This document shows positions 21,486 through 32,485 of a DNA stretch of 64,000 nucleotides, one piece after another (position 1 is the first letter of the stretch; each line of letters begins with the position of its first letter). The notes below the pieces were generated by a model. That model was not told where the DNA came from. It was given only the letters and a program-made list of their open reading frames with translations, and made no database searches. The position numbers were made by a program, and so were the translations under genes. Origin of the DNA: Theocolax elegans (Eukaryota > Arthropoda > Insecta > Hymenoptera > Cerocephalidae); the NCBI GenBank assembly GCA_026168455.1, contig CM047429.1, positions 2,663,720 through 2,727,719 on the forward strand. The letters run 5' to 3'.

Positions 21486-23870
21486 GCTTTTTTTTTCACG
21501 GCACGTAGTACGTCAGACTATTCAATACATTCATGATTACGCAATCACAAGGTTAGCAGTTATAAAAATGGTATGTTTCAGTTACTTTTGCGTATGATAC
21601 AATGAGCTATATTCTATAAATAATAGCAAAACAGTGTTTGAAGAACATTTTTTGTATATTTCAGTCTAGCCTTTGGCAGCCCGTAGATTTCTGACTACAT
21701 AAAGTTTAAAATTTCTATTCATTGTCTTTGTTCTTCAATACGTAAAACAAGTTCATACAGTATTCCAGCATCTTTAGACGATACTTAAGCATATAGATTC
21801 CAGACAGACTGGCACGTATCTAAGAAGAAATTATTTAATGCCTTTTTCACAAGAACTATTTACGACGCCCAGTACGTCGGAATATTCAATAAGAACAAGA
21901 ATAAGCAAGCACGGAATTAGCAGTTATGAAAATTGTATTTATCTGTAGCTTTTACATATGATAGAGTGAGATATGTTTTGTAAATATTCGCGGAAATGTG
22001 TAGATTAGCATTTGTGTGAGTATTTCCGACTAGCCTTTGGCAATTCGTAGGTTTCTGTTTACATAACGTTTAAACTTTCCATACATTGCCTTTGAACTGT
22101 TATACGTACAGGAAGTTCATACAATATTCCAGTACACTTAAAAACATGCTAATACCTAGTAATTCACACTGGACTAATGAAAATAATTACGTTTCAAGAT
22201 CATGAAGCGTAGTACGTCTACATATCTCACGTGCGAATGCAGATAAATGGTTAGTTGTTATAAAAGGATATATAGCAGAAATTTGTATGCATAATGCAGC
22301 AAGCATTATCGTTTTCGATATAACAGTGTTTGATCAACTATTGCATTTGTATTTTTGACTACCTGCATCAGATTTCAGAATTCCAAACCATGTATTATTT
22401 AAAAATGTAGGTTTTTGACGCGCAATTATATATAAAATAAAGAAGCTTAGTAGTTATTTTCTTATTTTGATATAGTTTATATTTTATATTTTACATATTC
22501 TATATTTTCTCATAGATATATTTTTTGAGGGGTTTATTGAGCTTTATGTTAATATGTACTCTTATTGAAATATAACAAATGTATGACAGCACTATATTTA
22601 AAATTCCACACTTTGCCTTATTTCAAAATATAGGGGTTTTTGGCGCATTTAGATTAAAATAATGGGATGTATAGCGCCTTATTATTAAACATAGAGTCTT
22701 ATGGCGCTTTCATATAGAAATATAGGGGTTAAATGGAGTTTACATATTAATATTTACGAGAATATTGCGTGCAATAATCGTATGCCTACCGTTTCTCTAT
22801 GCTCTAATTTATTGCAATATAACAAAAATATGGCTTCATATGACTTGTCTTTCAGTAATAATATTGACGGCGAAATTTGGAGTTTCAGTTATTTAAAGAG
22901 TGAGTTAAGTTTAAGTACACGACATGTAGTACGTCAAAAAATCCAAGAAAAGCGGGTATAAAGCAAGAGCACGGTTGACTGTTATAAAATGATATATTAT
23001 ACTGCAGTTTTGCGCATGATATAATAAGAAATATTCGATCAGAAAAAACGTTACATAGTATTATCAGCTTTTGAATTTCTATGTTCTGTCCAACCCTTGA
23101 ACTGTAGGTTTCTGACCTCATTATATTTACAAATTCCAAACGCTTTCTTTAAACCATAATATCAGATAGTGCAGAAAGAATTCATAGAGTTTATATTTGT
23201 GCGTATTAAGACACGCAGGCACGTCTCATCACAAATGAAATCTCTTTATTTCAATTACATGAAACGGAGAACTGTAACATATCCATGGTTAGCAGTTGGA
23301 AAATAAGTGTATAGCAGTGGTTTTTATATATGTTGCAGTAAAAAATATCCTTTAGTACGTAAGAGCACAGTGTATAATTAGTCGCATGTTATATATTTCC
23401 GTTTATAAAAAACAACTAGAAATATCTTTTATTTGCGGTTAATTTCTTGGGGAATGGATTTATGCCTGCATTAATTTTAAAAATTCCATACCTAGACTTC
23501 GAACTGCAAGACTTAATCACACGTCATCGTGCAAGTCAAATAACATGCTGGAAGCGCAGCAAATAAACGCTGTGCCATATTCCACAAATGATGCCGGTAA
23601 ATTTTCTGTACATTACTCGTATATCAACGTATCAATAATGCAAAATCACATGTTCACAGTTATAAAGAGATTCAGAGACATAAGTTTGTATGTATGCAAT
23701 AACGAATAATTGTTTTAGTAGGCAGTAAAACGCTGCATGATAATGGCTCTGTAATTCCTTGATTGCAGGTTCCAGACTATATCAAAGAATAACTCCAAAT
23801 TTTACATACAGAAGCCATACTTTTGTTGCATTACAATAAATCAGTACTTAGAAAAATGTCTGATACATAT
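21486..23870 (+). repeat. Decayed tandem array, period about 355 bp
   Basis: Units starting near 21500, 21862, 22202, 22918, 23270 and 23630 share an ordered set of blocks: GTAGTACGTC, then AGCAGTTATAAAA, then GCGTATGATA, then CCTTTGGCA...GTAGGTTTCTGAC. Spacings are 340-365 bp, with one double step where the unit is replaced by the motif cluster at 22.5 kb. No protein frame spans a unit. It may be an old satellite or a decayed tandem non-coding RNA family. Confidence 0.65.
22525..22765 (+). repeat. Cluster of ATAGGGGTTTATGGCGC motif, forward
   Basis: Four or five copies of a motif close to ATATAGGGGTTTATGGCGC occur at roughly 45-60 bp intervals (22528, 22632, 22690, 22724). The cluster interrupts the 355-bp array. 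Confidence 0.55.
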
Positions 23871-23884
23871 CTGTACATACGCTT

Positions 23885-24225
23885 AATGAACCCCCCATAC
23901 TCGCATATATTAACATGAAAGCTCTTTAAACCCCTATATTTCTATATGAAAATGCCATAAGCCGCTATTCTAAAAAATAAAACTTCATACGATCCTATAT
24001 TTTAATATAAATTCGCCACAAACCCCTATAGCTTGAAATAGTACGATATAAACCCCTGTATTAAACACAAAAATAACCATTAACCACTATGTATAAAAAA
24101 TAGAACGCTACAAACCCCTTTAGGGACATATTTATGTATAAACTTAACAACAGGGGTTTATGACGCCCATGACAGAGAGGGAAGATACGTACATTGAACG
24201 TGCAAGAGAGATGTTCGGTTTATGA
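23885..24225 (-). repeat. Cluster of the same motif, inverted
   Basis: AAACCCCTATA-type strings recur at about 23932, 24027, 24056 and 24113, the reverse of the cluster at 22.5 kb. Two forward strings (GGGGTTTATGACGCC at 24153 and GTTTATGACGCC at 24217) close the region. The flanking inverted arrangement may mark an element's subterminal repeats. Confidence 0.5.
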
Positions 24226-24229
24226 CGCC

Positions 24230-25060
24230 AGGGCTCCATAACCCGCCCGCCCCAACCAGTGGTGGGAAGGAAACAGAAGATACAAATTTATTATGTCGGG
24301 CTGTCGCGAGGAACACGAATTCGCTGGGACGAACGGTGTGGAGGATTCGGGCGATCCTCCTTGCCTCGACACGATATAAAAATTAATAGAATGTCGGCGG
24401 GAGCGGGGAGAACAATAATTAAACACAAAGTTAAAATAAAAATAAATATTTCATTTATTTGAAATTTGATTTATTAATTTAACAATTGGCCATCTTGGCC
24501 GTGTGTCGCGACAATCTTAATTTCGCACGGGCGGAAGTATCGGGAAACCTGTCGGATCGAGATCCTCGCCTGCGATAGGTTTCACTCCCAGGAATCGCTG
24601 TTCGAGTACCGTCGTACCCGAACACACTTCCGATGCACACACACAAGGGGAGCGGGGAGGGTCACGACAGTAAAATCAGGTACTCACCGGTGATGCTCGT
24701 CGGGGATGGCCCAACCGATCCTCGGCGAATGGTCGACTTCCTAGACAAGGGGACGACCGGTGGTTGAGGTGGTGAAGGCGGCCCTTGCCGTGGCGAGTGA
24801 GTTGCGATCCGCGGTATCACACGCGCACGACCCCGTCCTTTGTCACACACACACACACACACACACAGAACTTCACGGGACACACGTGTCTGTCCAGCCG
24901 GGTCTCCACACTTAGCCCTGCTCCGGAACAACCGTTTACAGAGATTAATACAGAGATGGATGGAATGTACTCTTGGCAATCACGAGCAGTACAATTTGGG
25001 TATACAATACAACAATTTCGTCCCAGCAGGGCAGATATTGGTGGACGACCCCAGTGCTAA
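24230..25060 (-). repeat. Element 4 LTR remnant (3' side)
   Basis: Positions 24297-24840 are the inverse of 5235-4740 in the solo LTR: GGAGGATTCGGGCGATCCTCC, the GCGGGAGCGGGG block, GGCCATCTTGGCCG and CGGGCGGAAGTATCGGG all recur. Similarity fades at both ends and I could not place TG/CA termini or a target duplication. The stem GTTCGAGTAC/GTACCCGAAC near 24610 is kept with one mismatch. The block lies downstream of integrase on the minus strand, as a 3' LTR should. Confidence 0.65.
24845..24868. repeat. (CA)n microsatellite
   Basis: About twelve CA units lie inside the element 4 LTR remnant at the place where the solo LTR has a TGTGTGTG stretch. Confidence 0.85.
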
Positions 25061-25541
25061 CACCGCATGTACGTCCACCTCCATCTGTTCCACCTGGGTC
25101 TTATCACCCGATGACGGGATATCAATCGTCAAGGTCCGGGATGTTCCTTCCATCTCGATGAGTATTTCGTCGATTTCCCGGACTGGTCACATCCAGCGAG
25201 CGGGTCATCGACGGGCACCTCGAGACAGTCGGAAACCACTCCGACTACCTCTTCGGCAACACCCGACGTTGGAGTGTTTTCCCCCAGCAGAATGATCGGA
25301 GGCGACGATGGATGGACACCGCCTCCTGCTTCCAGGTCTCGGTTCTAGTCCATCTGGGAGCTGAAAGAAAACAAAAGGTTAATTAGTCATAATTAAAAGT
25401 AAATTACGAATAAGGGAGGATTGCCCATTCACTCACACACAAGTATTCTCATACATTACACCCTCAATGCATAACATACTGTTATCAGGCCCAACCTTCG
25501 ATAACAGTTCTCATGCGAACCGATACGTAATCCTTACTGCT
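25061..25541 (-). other. Element 4 region after integrase
   Basis: The minus strand between integrase and the LTR has a coding-like look (for example long open stretches around 25300-25100) but I recognise no domain. It could be the remains of a third ORF as in element 6, or plain 3' UTR. Confidence 0.35.
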
Positions 25542-26071
25542 CTACTTGACAACCCGAGGTGGTACAGATCTTTTCACATCGGATATATGCAGCTCGGTCC
25601 GTTTCCGACCAGACTCTTCTAGTCTCAGAATTACTGGAGATAGTACTTTTTTAACTTCAAAGGATCCGCAATACTTTGGTGCCAGTTTAGCAGATATGCC
25701 CTTCGCACCTTGGGAAAGCGTTCGACACTTCCTCATGACTAGATCTCCTACCTGAAACAAGGCTATACGTCTGTTTCTGTTGTAGGTCTTTTCTTGACGT
25801 CTTTGCTCCTCGTCAATGTATTTCTTGACTAAGTCGCCTAGAGCATCAAGTCTTTTAAGTCGATCTAGCCACACTTCGGAATTGTCGAGGATCTTAAATT
25901 CCTATTTTTCCACTTCCCTGCGGAGACTCTTCACAGGTTGTAGATGGCGCCTGAAGTTTAAGAACATGGGTGAGACTTTTGTACTTGACTGCATTGCCGT
26001 GTTTATTGCATGGCGAAATTTGTGCAAGTGTGTGTCCCACCCACGATGATCCGAATCCACGAACGTCGCAG
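25542..26071 (-). pseudogene. Element 4 integrase C-terminal part
   Basis: The 25542-25874 frame encodes DALGDLVKKYIDEEQ and then VGDLVMRKCRTLSQ with APKYCGSFEVKKVLSP, the GPY/F-like end of gypsy integrases. Upstream, another frame (26070 to about 25890) has THLHKFRHAINTAMQSSTK and SPMFLNF, the usual post-catalytic integrase segment. A frameshift near 26074 and a stop near 25893 separate the pieces. Confidence 0.8.
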
Positions 26072-28105
26072 TCATCGTTTTAACGTTCTATTAGTTCTCT
26101 CCACCGGGTTGGCTTGTGGCCGGTAAGGATGGGTTCTGACATGTTTTATGTCATACTCCTCCAGCATTCGCGACATGATGCCGTTGATTAACTCAGTTCC
26201 ATTATCCGTTATTAGGAAATCTGGTGTTTCCCAACGGAAGACTACGAGTTCCTCGAATGCTTTCGACACCGACTTACCGGTCGCCGTACGTAATGGTTTG
26301 AGCTCTATCCACCTTATAAACAAGTCTTGAAATACTATGATGTATTTGTATTCACTTTTACTACGTGGAAGTTTCATTACGTCTGCTGCCACAACAGTCC
26401 AGGGTCTCTCAATGTTCCGTTTATCCACCAAGCCTTGAGGACCTGCTTGAGACATCTTGTAGCTCTGACAGATCAGACACTGTAAAACAAATTGGCAGGT
26501 ATCGAGGTAGATACCTGGCCAATAATAGTCTCTTGCAACACGTTCGTAAGTCTTTTCGACTCCCATATGACACATGGATGGGTGGAAATGATAATGTACT
26601 AAGACTCGGTTCCTCTGCTCTAAACGTAGAACAAGGGGCCAGCCTTCTTCTCGTTCTGTTACAGAGTCCAAGAGTTTATCACTTGTAAAACGATATAGCA
26701 TATCATCCTCAATTTTCCACTCCGGAAATTTTTGAGGGCATGAGCGCACATCGTTTAATCTAGCAATATACCATGGGTCTGTAATTACTGCGAACGAGGC
26801 AATCTCTTCTTCGTCGAGGTCTGGGTTGACGGTACGAGAAAGCGCGTCCGGGACATAGTGCAAGGCTCCTTTCTTATGCACTATTTCAAAGTCCCATTGC
26901 TGCATTTCAAGTATCCATCGTGCCAACCTACCCGACGGCTCTCTGAGATTTTTGAGCCATTTGCGAGCACTATGGTCGGTCACAGCCGTGCATCGATAGG
27001 CCTCAATGTATGGTCTCAATCTCTTAATAGCCCATATGAGAGCCAAGCATTCTTTTTCTATTGTCATGTAATTACATTCAGCGCGATTTAATAATCGGCT
27101 GACGTAGACAATCGGATGCTCGAAACCCTCGTCGTCCAGTTGCGTCAACACCGCACTTATTGCTGAATCACTAGCGTGACTTTGGATGGTAAATGGCTTA
27201 GAAAAGTCTGGACGAGCTAATACAGGCGCTTCAGCTAACGGAACTCTAAGCTGACGAAACGCCTCCTCCTGCTCCTCGCCCCAATCCCAAGCCTGGTCTT
27301 TACGCAGAAACTTGGTAAGGGGAGCTTTAATGTCAGCTTCTCGATTAATGAATCGAGAATACCAGCCAACCATCCCGAGGAAGGATCTCAGCTGTTTGAC
27401 ACTACGAGGGGTAGGGTAGTTAAGGACTGGAGCGACTCGTTCCTCGTCAGGCCTCAAGCCGTCCGCGTCCAATTTGTACCCAAGGAACGTTACGCTGGAA
27501 CAACAAAACTTACACTTCTCTCAATTCACTTCGAGTTCAGCGATCAAGTCATCTAGGTAACCAAACACATGAGGTTGAACCTTAGGCTCGAATATTGCAT
27601 GTATAAGCCGTGCAAAGGTCATAGGAGTATTCATGAGGCCAAAGGGCATTCTCGTGAACTGTCACAGCCCCGACCCTGGTACAGCAAATGCAGTATAATG
27701 CCGGCTCGCCTCGGCCATTAATATTTGGAACTACGCTTTCTTAAGATCAATTTTCGATATGTACCTTGCATTATGCAGTTTATCCAATATGGTATCCATA
27801 TTAGGAATTGGATAAGAACCACGTTTTGTGACTGCATTAAGGTCCCGAAAATCGATAAAGAAGCAATAACTTCCTTCGTCCGTGCGGACGATGACCGGAG
27901 CAGTTGACCAATCGCTCGCACTCGGTTCAATAATGCCCTTGTCAAACATATTTTTGACCTCACTCTGGGCAAATTCGAGGACCTTGAAAGACATACGTCT
28001 CGACTTATGACGGACCAGTCTTGCACCAGGCTCAACCTCTATGTGGTGCTCCGTTAACGTCGTAAAGCCGTGGACGTCTCCCGAGGGCAAGAGTAGGCTT
28101 TCAAC
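26072..28105 (-). pseudogene. Element 4 RT, RNase H and integrase core
   Basis: One frame runs from about 28105 to 26072 with internal stops. RT begins GIIEPSASDWSTAPVIVRTD and FIDFRDLNAVTKRGSYPIPN; the second catalytic box is GYLDDL near 27540. Stops lie after KIDLKKA (about 27730), before FTRMPFGL (about 27660) and after YLDDLIAELEVN (about 27520). RNase H follows (SDSAISAVLTQL, YMTIEKECLALIWAIKRL, TDHSARKWL). The integrase zinc domain HPSMCHMGVEKTY...CLICQ and the core with VVAADVMKLP, ITDNGTELING and NPVERTNRTLK complete it. There are nonsense codons but no frameshift across this block. Confidence 0.9.
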
Positions 28106-28654
28106 TTACTCTTTGACTTGTTTCCGCTGGTCGTCTTGTATCTCAATTATACCAGCACATTCAGCGGAAATCTTCGAATCAATGTCATGAGCTGTATCTC
28201 TGACGAAGTGTCTCCAATCACTCTCGCCAATACGCCAGATAGCTTCGCCTAATTTGACTTCCATATTCCAATGTTGTAGAAAATCCATACCGAGAATGAT
28301 GGAATGCTCAATATTCTCTATAATTCTCAGTTGGATATTGTCATCAAGGCCTTCTACACATAATAGAATGTCGATAAAGCCAAGGACTTTAAGTGCTGGT
28401 CCAGCCACACCTTTCACGATAACCTTGACAGGTCTCCATTTAAACTTGTACTGTTCGACAACATCTGATCGTACAAGAGAGACCATGGCGCCAGGATCGA
28501 AAAGTGCTTCAAAGTCCTTTCCACCGAGTCGTACCAAAAAGAATAGCCGGTTATCCGATTGGATTCCAGCAATTATCTGATCGGTTTGACTATCGTCGTT
28601 AGGAGTCGTTGCCGTGTGCGTCATTTTAGACGTACTTGGTACGGCATCTGCCAC
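28106..28654 (-). pseudogene. Element 4 protease
   Basis: The frame shows FLVRLGGKDFEALFDPGAMVSL, where the aspartic-protease active-site triplet is Asp-Pro-Gly instead of Asp-Thr/Ser-Gly. The flap-like VKVIVKGVAG and the second hallmark HSIILGMDFLQHW are present. The frame is the same as RT and is closed by a TAA at its end. The substitution at the active site suggests an inactive enzyme. Confidence 0.75.
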
Positions 28655-29220
28655 TCCCCCCCCTCCTGAACTGTACTTCTCGGCAACGAGTTTGTGTGGT
28701 TCATGTTATGTACACCATCGACAACTACCTTCTCCACCAAGTGCTCATTGTTGAGGACAATTTCCTTCTCCAGCAAGAGCTTCTTGTCCTCTTTACTAGG
28801 TGTGTCACAACGGGGTGACGATGAGCAACAACCAAAGTCGTTCACTCCGATGGAGCCAAGCGGCTGAGATAACGATCTCTTTACGCCTTCTTCACCAATT
28901 ATATCTCTGCTACCGGAGTATATTTGCCTTTGGAGTTCCTTAGCCCAATCGTTAGCCTCACGCTTTTGTTGGTCTAATAAGGTTCCTTGTTCTGATTTAT
29001 CTTGCAAAGCTCGGGTGGAATCGATAGGTTGTGTTCTAAGAACTTTTCCATCTATCGAATCCCCAGAACGTTTAGAATCATAACACTCAGACTTACTTTC
29101 AACACCAACTTCGGTCTGAGTGGGAATTTGATCTCCGTTAAGGACTTTAGAGAAGTCAGCAAATGATTTGCTAGACTTCTTAAAGAGTGTAGAGGGTTCT
29201 GCAACCTTAAACTCTTACCC
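28621..29220 (-). pseudogene. Element 4 gag-pol linker
   Basis: A hydrophilic frame (open from about 29215 in this phase) lies between the zinc knuckles and protease. It is rich in Lys, Glu, Ser and Asp and has no known domain. It overlaps the protease frame by 34 bases, so the junction may once have used a frameshift or have been altered by an indel. A C-rich run is at 28656-28664. Confidence 0.5.
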
Positions 29221-29500
29221 TTGTAAACCACACGGTTTACTTACTGCAGTGCAGGGCGCCCGGGACAGCTCGGGTGCCCTGCGTTCAGGTTTCCCACGTT
29301 TTGGAGGAATCTGACGCAGTTAGGACATGTTTGGAGTGTAACGCCACTAGTTCCACACAGCTGGCACTCCTTTGCTACAAATTCGGTAGAACACTGCTCA
29401 GCGGAGTGCCCAATGTTTCCGCATCGGTAGTATGTTCGGCTCGGGCAATCAGACGACCTATGACCGACTTTTTGACATGTGAAACACGCCGATAAAGTTG
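29221..29500 (-). pseudogene. Element 4 gag nucleocapsid (zinc modules)
   Basis: Reading the minus strand, CFTCQKVGHRSSDC is a canonical CX2CX4HX4C knuckle. The second, YYRCGNIGHSAEQC, lacks its first Cys (Tyr instead). The third, CQLCGTSGVTLQTCPNC, is the CX2CGX2GVX5CX2C module shared with elements 1 and 6. The frame ends at a stop soon after, and earlier stops separate it from capsid. Confidence 0.75.
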
Positions 29501-29816
29501 GTGCTCAGGTTCGTTGGGTTTACTGCCGTCGACTGTGGTTGCACATACCTAACCAGGTTTTGTGCCATTTGTGGGACAAGAACATTTTGCTGGGGCAGAT
29601 GAGAATTCGTCAAGGAACGTCCTTCTCTTTTGCCGAGCTCTGTTTTTGTTGCCCAGGTTACTGTTGAGAAAAAGGCACGTACGATACGGATTTCGAATTG
29701 CGAGCACTCACTCCATTATTCGATTTGCCATATCGTTTCTGAAAACTATTAGCGACGTTGGGAGTACCGTATACAGCGGCTGCTTCGTATTCGCTTGAAG
29801 AAGAGTTTGACGAGTT
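29501..29816 (-). pseudogene. Element 4 gag, disrupted linker
   Basis: This joins capsid to nucleocapsid on the minus strand. It carries several stops in each frame, with a short recognisable Ser/Asn-rich stretch. It is best read as decayed gag. Confidence 0.4.
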
Positions 29817-30620
29817 TTACGCACTTTTCTTGCTCTTCTTCTTAATAGTTTTCTTAGACGACTGTTTATTCGAATCAGAAGACTCATCCTTACTTTTTTC
29901 GGTAACAGTCGCCACTTTACCCGAAACTCGTGCTCCACCACTCTGTTTCGGAAAAGCTTCTGGTACGAGCTTCTCATGCTTAACGTTGGAACTGGAGAAT
30001 TTCGTGTCCCATAATAAATGCTGCTCGTGCTCTTTACCGTAGCTTGTCAAATCAGAAAAAATTCTGATTTGGCCTACTGGTATGTACCTACGGTAATCTG
30101 GCCTCATCTGCGAGTAGGCCATCTTCACCTGTTGTTCTAATGAGGGAGGGCATTTGAACTTATTTACGATTGCTCTGAAACAGTCCAAGAACGTCGTAGC
30201 CTTTTCTCCCTCATTTTGTGTTCTTGATCGAAGTTCCATGAGTAAATCTTCGTCATTTATGATACGGCCATACTCATTTAGGAACTCGATCTCAAAATCG
30301 CGCCAATCTCGAAGAGATGGCTGAACTGTTCTATATTAGAACAGAGCTGATTTTGAGAACACATTGGGCAGGGCACTGAACATCCTGCGATCTGAGAACT
30401 CGTTGTCATTTCTGAAGTCGTGCAAACGGTTCAGAAACTCTTCCGCGTCCTGTTTGGTCTCATTATCAAAGACATATTCCAGATACGCAGTTCTCGTGTG
30501 CAGCCTGTCCGATCGTGCGTTCGGTTATCGTCTTCACGATACCTTGGCTTGGCCTCGTAGAAGTCTCTCTCCCGACGGTCATCTCCATTATCCGTCCGGG
30601 AACTCCTACGTCTACTGGTA
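29817..30620 (-). pseudogene. Element 4 gag capsid
   Basis: The open frame 30239-29817 encodes NEGEKATTFLDCFRAIVNKF, the C-terminal capsid segment of gypsy gag, followed by a very basic Lys/Ser tail. Upstream in the same frame (to about 30480) EEFLNRLHDFRNDNEFSD and LRDWRDFEIEFLNEYG are capsid-like, with one stop near 30334. Capsid would form the particle that packages element RNA. Confidence 0.7.
30428..30570 (-). repeat. Duplicated gag segment, copy 1
   Basis: CCAGATACGCAG...CTCGTG, GATCGTGCGTTCGGTTATC and CTTGGCTTGGCCTCGTAG recur at 30717-30862. The two direct copies of about 140 bp are 290 bp apart. Confidence 0.75.
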
Positions 30621-30716
30621 GAAGGATTCTTACTCTCTTGTCGGTCTTCAGCCGTCCTACGAGAATCGGATCTCCTACGAGTAGGCGATCAGACTGATAC
30701 CCATCTTCAGTAACAA

Positions 30717-30862
30717 TGGTTCAATAACTCTTCCACGTCTTTTTTGGCCTCACCATCAAAGAACATGTTCCAGATACGCAGCTCTCGTGCGCACCCTGTC
30801 CAGTCGTGCGTTCGGTTATCGGCTTCACGGTACTTTGGCCTGGCCCCGTAGGAGTCTCACTT
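30717..30862 (-). repeat. Duplicated gag segment, copy 2
   Basis: This direct copy of 30428-30570 has about 85 percent identity by eye. An internal duplication or unequal recombination within element 4 gag would explain both. Confidence 0.75.
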
Positions 30863-31613
30863 GCACCGGAGCCTCCGGTTGAGCTCGTTCGTCGAGTTTA
30901 GGGTTGGACTGACGTTTATGTGTACGTCTCTCCTTACAGCTCTCACAACGTTCATTGTTGCTAGAGGCTCTATTCACAGAACGATGGTGTCGTGGCTTTC
31001 TGTTTGGAGTTGTGTACTCACGCCTGTCTCTTCTACCTTGTCCCTCAGAAGGCTTAGAAGAGGTATCACGACGTGTCGGTTCAAACATCGGTTTTTCATA
31101 AGATTGAACGCTGACATCATTAGGAATGTCATATACATTCCTATCATCAACAAATTGTCGTTCGGTTGTGTTAGCCTCGGATTGCCTGTTGTCGTATTGC
31201 CTAGAGGTGTATCCTCGTGACGTACGACGGTATGCTTCCGCCTGCGAACCCAAGTCAAAATGTTGTGTTGGCACTTCACTCTCTCTAGTGCCAAGATGTC
31301 CGCTGTTTCTCTGGTCCCCAATTGGGGGGTAATGTGCGGGTGCATAAAAATCTCTGAAGTGAGCAGTCGTCTCGATCGTAACCGTCGACGTGGTGGTTGC
31401 AGCCACCGAAACAGGAACATAAGGGATTGCAGCCGTGGTCGTGCTCGCTGCCGGTACCTCATCAAACCGTTTAGGTATAGCACCTGTTGATGCTAACCTT
31501 GGGCTTTGTGCAGTACTCATTGGCGAGTTTCTAGGCAGACCATTTGGTGACTGAGCTCCATCTTCTTCAAGAAAGGGTGCTCTGTCACTAGCAACCCTTT
31601 CGCGATCCGACAT
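30825..31613 (-). pseudogene. Element 4 gag, Arg/Ser-rich N-terminal domain
   Basis: A 262-codon frame from ATG 31613 is rich in Ser, Thr, Arg and Pro. It has a CESCKERRTHKRQ segment at its C-terminal end and runs into the duplicated block. I recognise no domain. Its place before capsid makes it a matrix-like or linker part of gag. Confidence 0.55.
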
Positions 31614-31681
31614 TTCGGAACGAGGTTTCCTAATTTCCCATAGTTCCTGACATACTAGAGGTTTATGTGCAGGTTCTGCCC

Positions 31682-32026
31682 TTACATCTCATCGTACTCT
31701 GGAAACCATGGAATTTCCAGATTAATGTCTACACATCTAATCCGGTGACGCAAAAGGCGTTCGCGGCACTTCGCCTCTACGCCATTTGCATTTAAACTCA
31801 GATGCTCCAATTGAGCATACACTGCCTCAATCGGAAGCTTCTTTGTTTCCCGACGAATATCCCCAGCTATGCGTGATTCACGCATAAGCTGGGCCATTCG
31901 GGCTTCATAGCTGCTGGCTATTATTTTTTTGACCAGCAGCAGCTGGCGTGTTACGTCGGGAGAAGTACTCTCAAACGGGATTTTAGATGAAATCCGTAGT
32001 GATTCAAATACTTCGGAAGTATCCAA
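31682..32026 (-). CDS. Element 4 gag, N-terminal domain
   Basis: A 114-codon frame from ATG 32026. Its C-terminal portion VEAKCRERLLRHRIR...LEIPWFPEYDE matches the spacing of VRERVHRYLIR...WNP in element 1 and RDRVARYEIR...WEP in element 6. I take this as the conserved gag N-terminus of the lineage. The stop at 31682 separates it from the 31613 frame. The ATG lies directly after the hairpin-rich leader. Confidence 0.6.
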   Translation of the reverse strand: MDTSEVFESLRISSKIPFESTSPDVTRQLLLVKKIIASSYEARMAQLMRESRIAGDIRRETKKLPIEAVYAQLEHLSLNANGVEAKCRERLLRHRIRCVDINLEIPWFPEYDEM

Positions 32027-32485
32027 TTTTCAATTGGAAATTATTTTATTGGACTCACCACAATAAAATAATTATTACTCTCAACGAGTAAAAAAAAATT
32101 TGGATTCGGCTTAATTACAATAAATTGTAAATATGCACCGACTAGTGTACCAACAAAATTAATACGCCTAATCAAATTCCAAAAGATTCTCTTCAAATGA
32201 AATTTATTTCGTCCTTAGAAGGACGAAATAATTAAATTTTGTTGGTTAAAGTTGTTGACAAATCACACACTCAACACTCGCACCAAATTTAAATTAATTA
32301 TTTAACAAGGCTCACAAGTCTAAATAATTAATGTTTATAATAGTGTCTTGTGACTCTCACACACCAAGACTCTATACAATCGCTTCTGCAAGCACAAATA
32401 ATTATCAACAAATAAAATCTTAAATGATTTCAATGTCGTGGGTAATTTACCAGTAATGGTAAATTTAACGATTTCCCAAAATATC
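32027..32485 (-). promoter_or_regulatory. Element 4 leader: stem-loop array
   Basis: The leader consists largely of consecutive perfect or near-perfect stems. AATTATTTTATTG pairs with CAATAAAATAATT (32040-32074). TTATTTCGTCCTT pairs with AAGGACGAAATAA (32204-32231). AGTGTCTTG pairs with CAAGACTCT with one mismatch (32342-32372, loop TGACTCTCACACAC). AATTTACC pairs with GGTAAATT around 32450. No 5' LTR is found beyond about 32485, where unrelated repeat sequence starts, so the element is truncated at its 5' end. Confidence 0.65.

Noticed and set aside
24662..25295. Overlapping frames in the element 4 LTR region, some Cys-rich
   Set aside because: They cross a CA microsatellite and LTR homology. 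I could not find conserved spacing of Cys residues or any family resemblance, so no protein is called.
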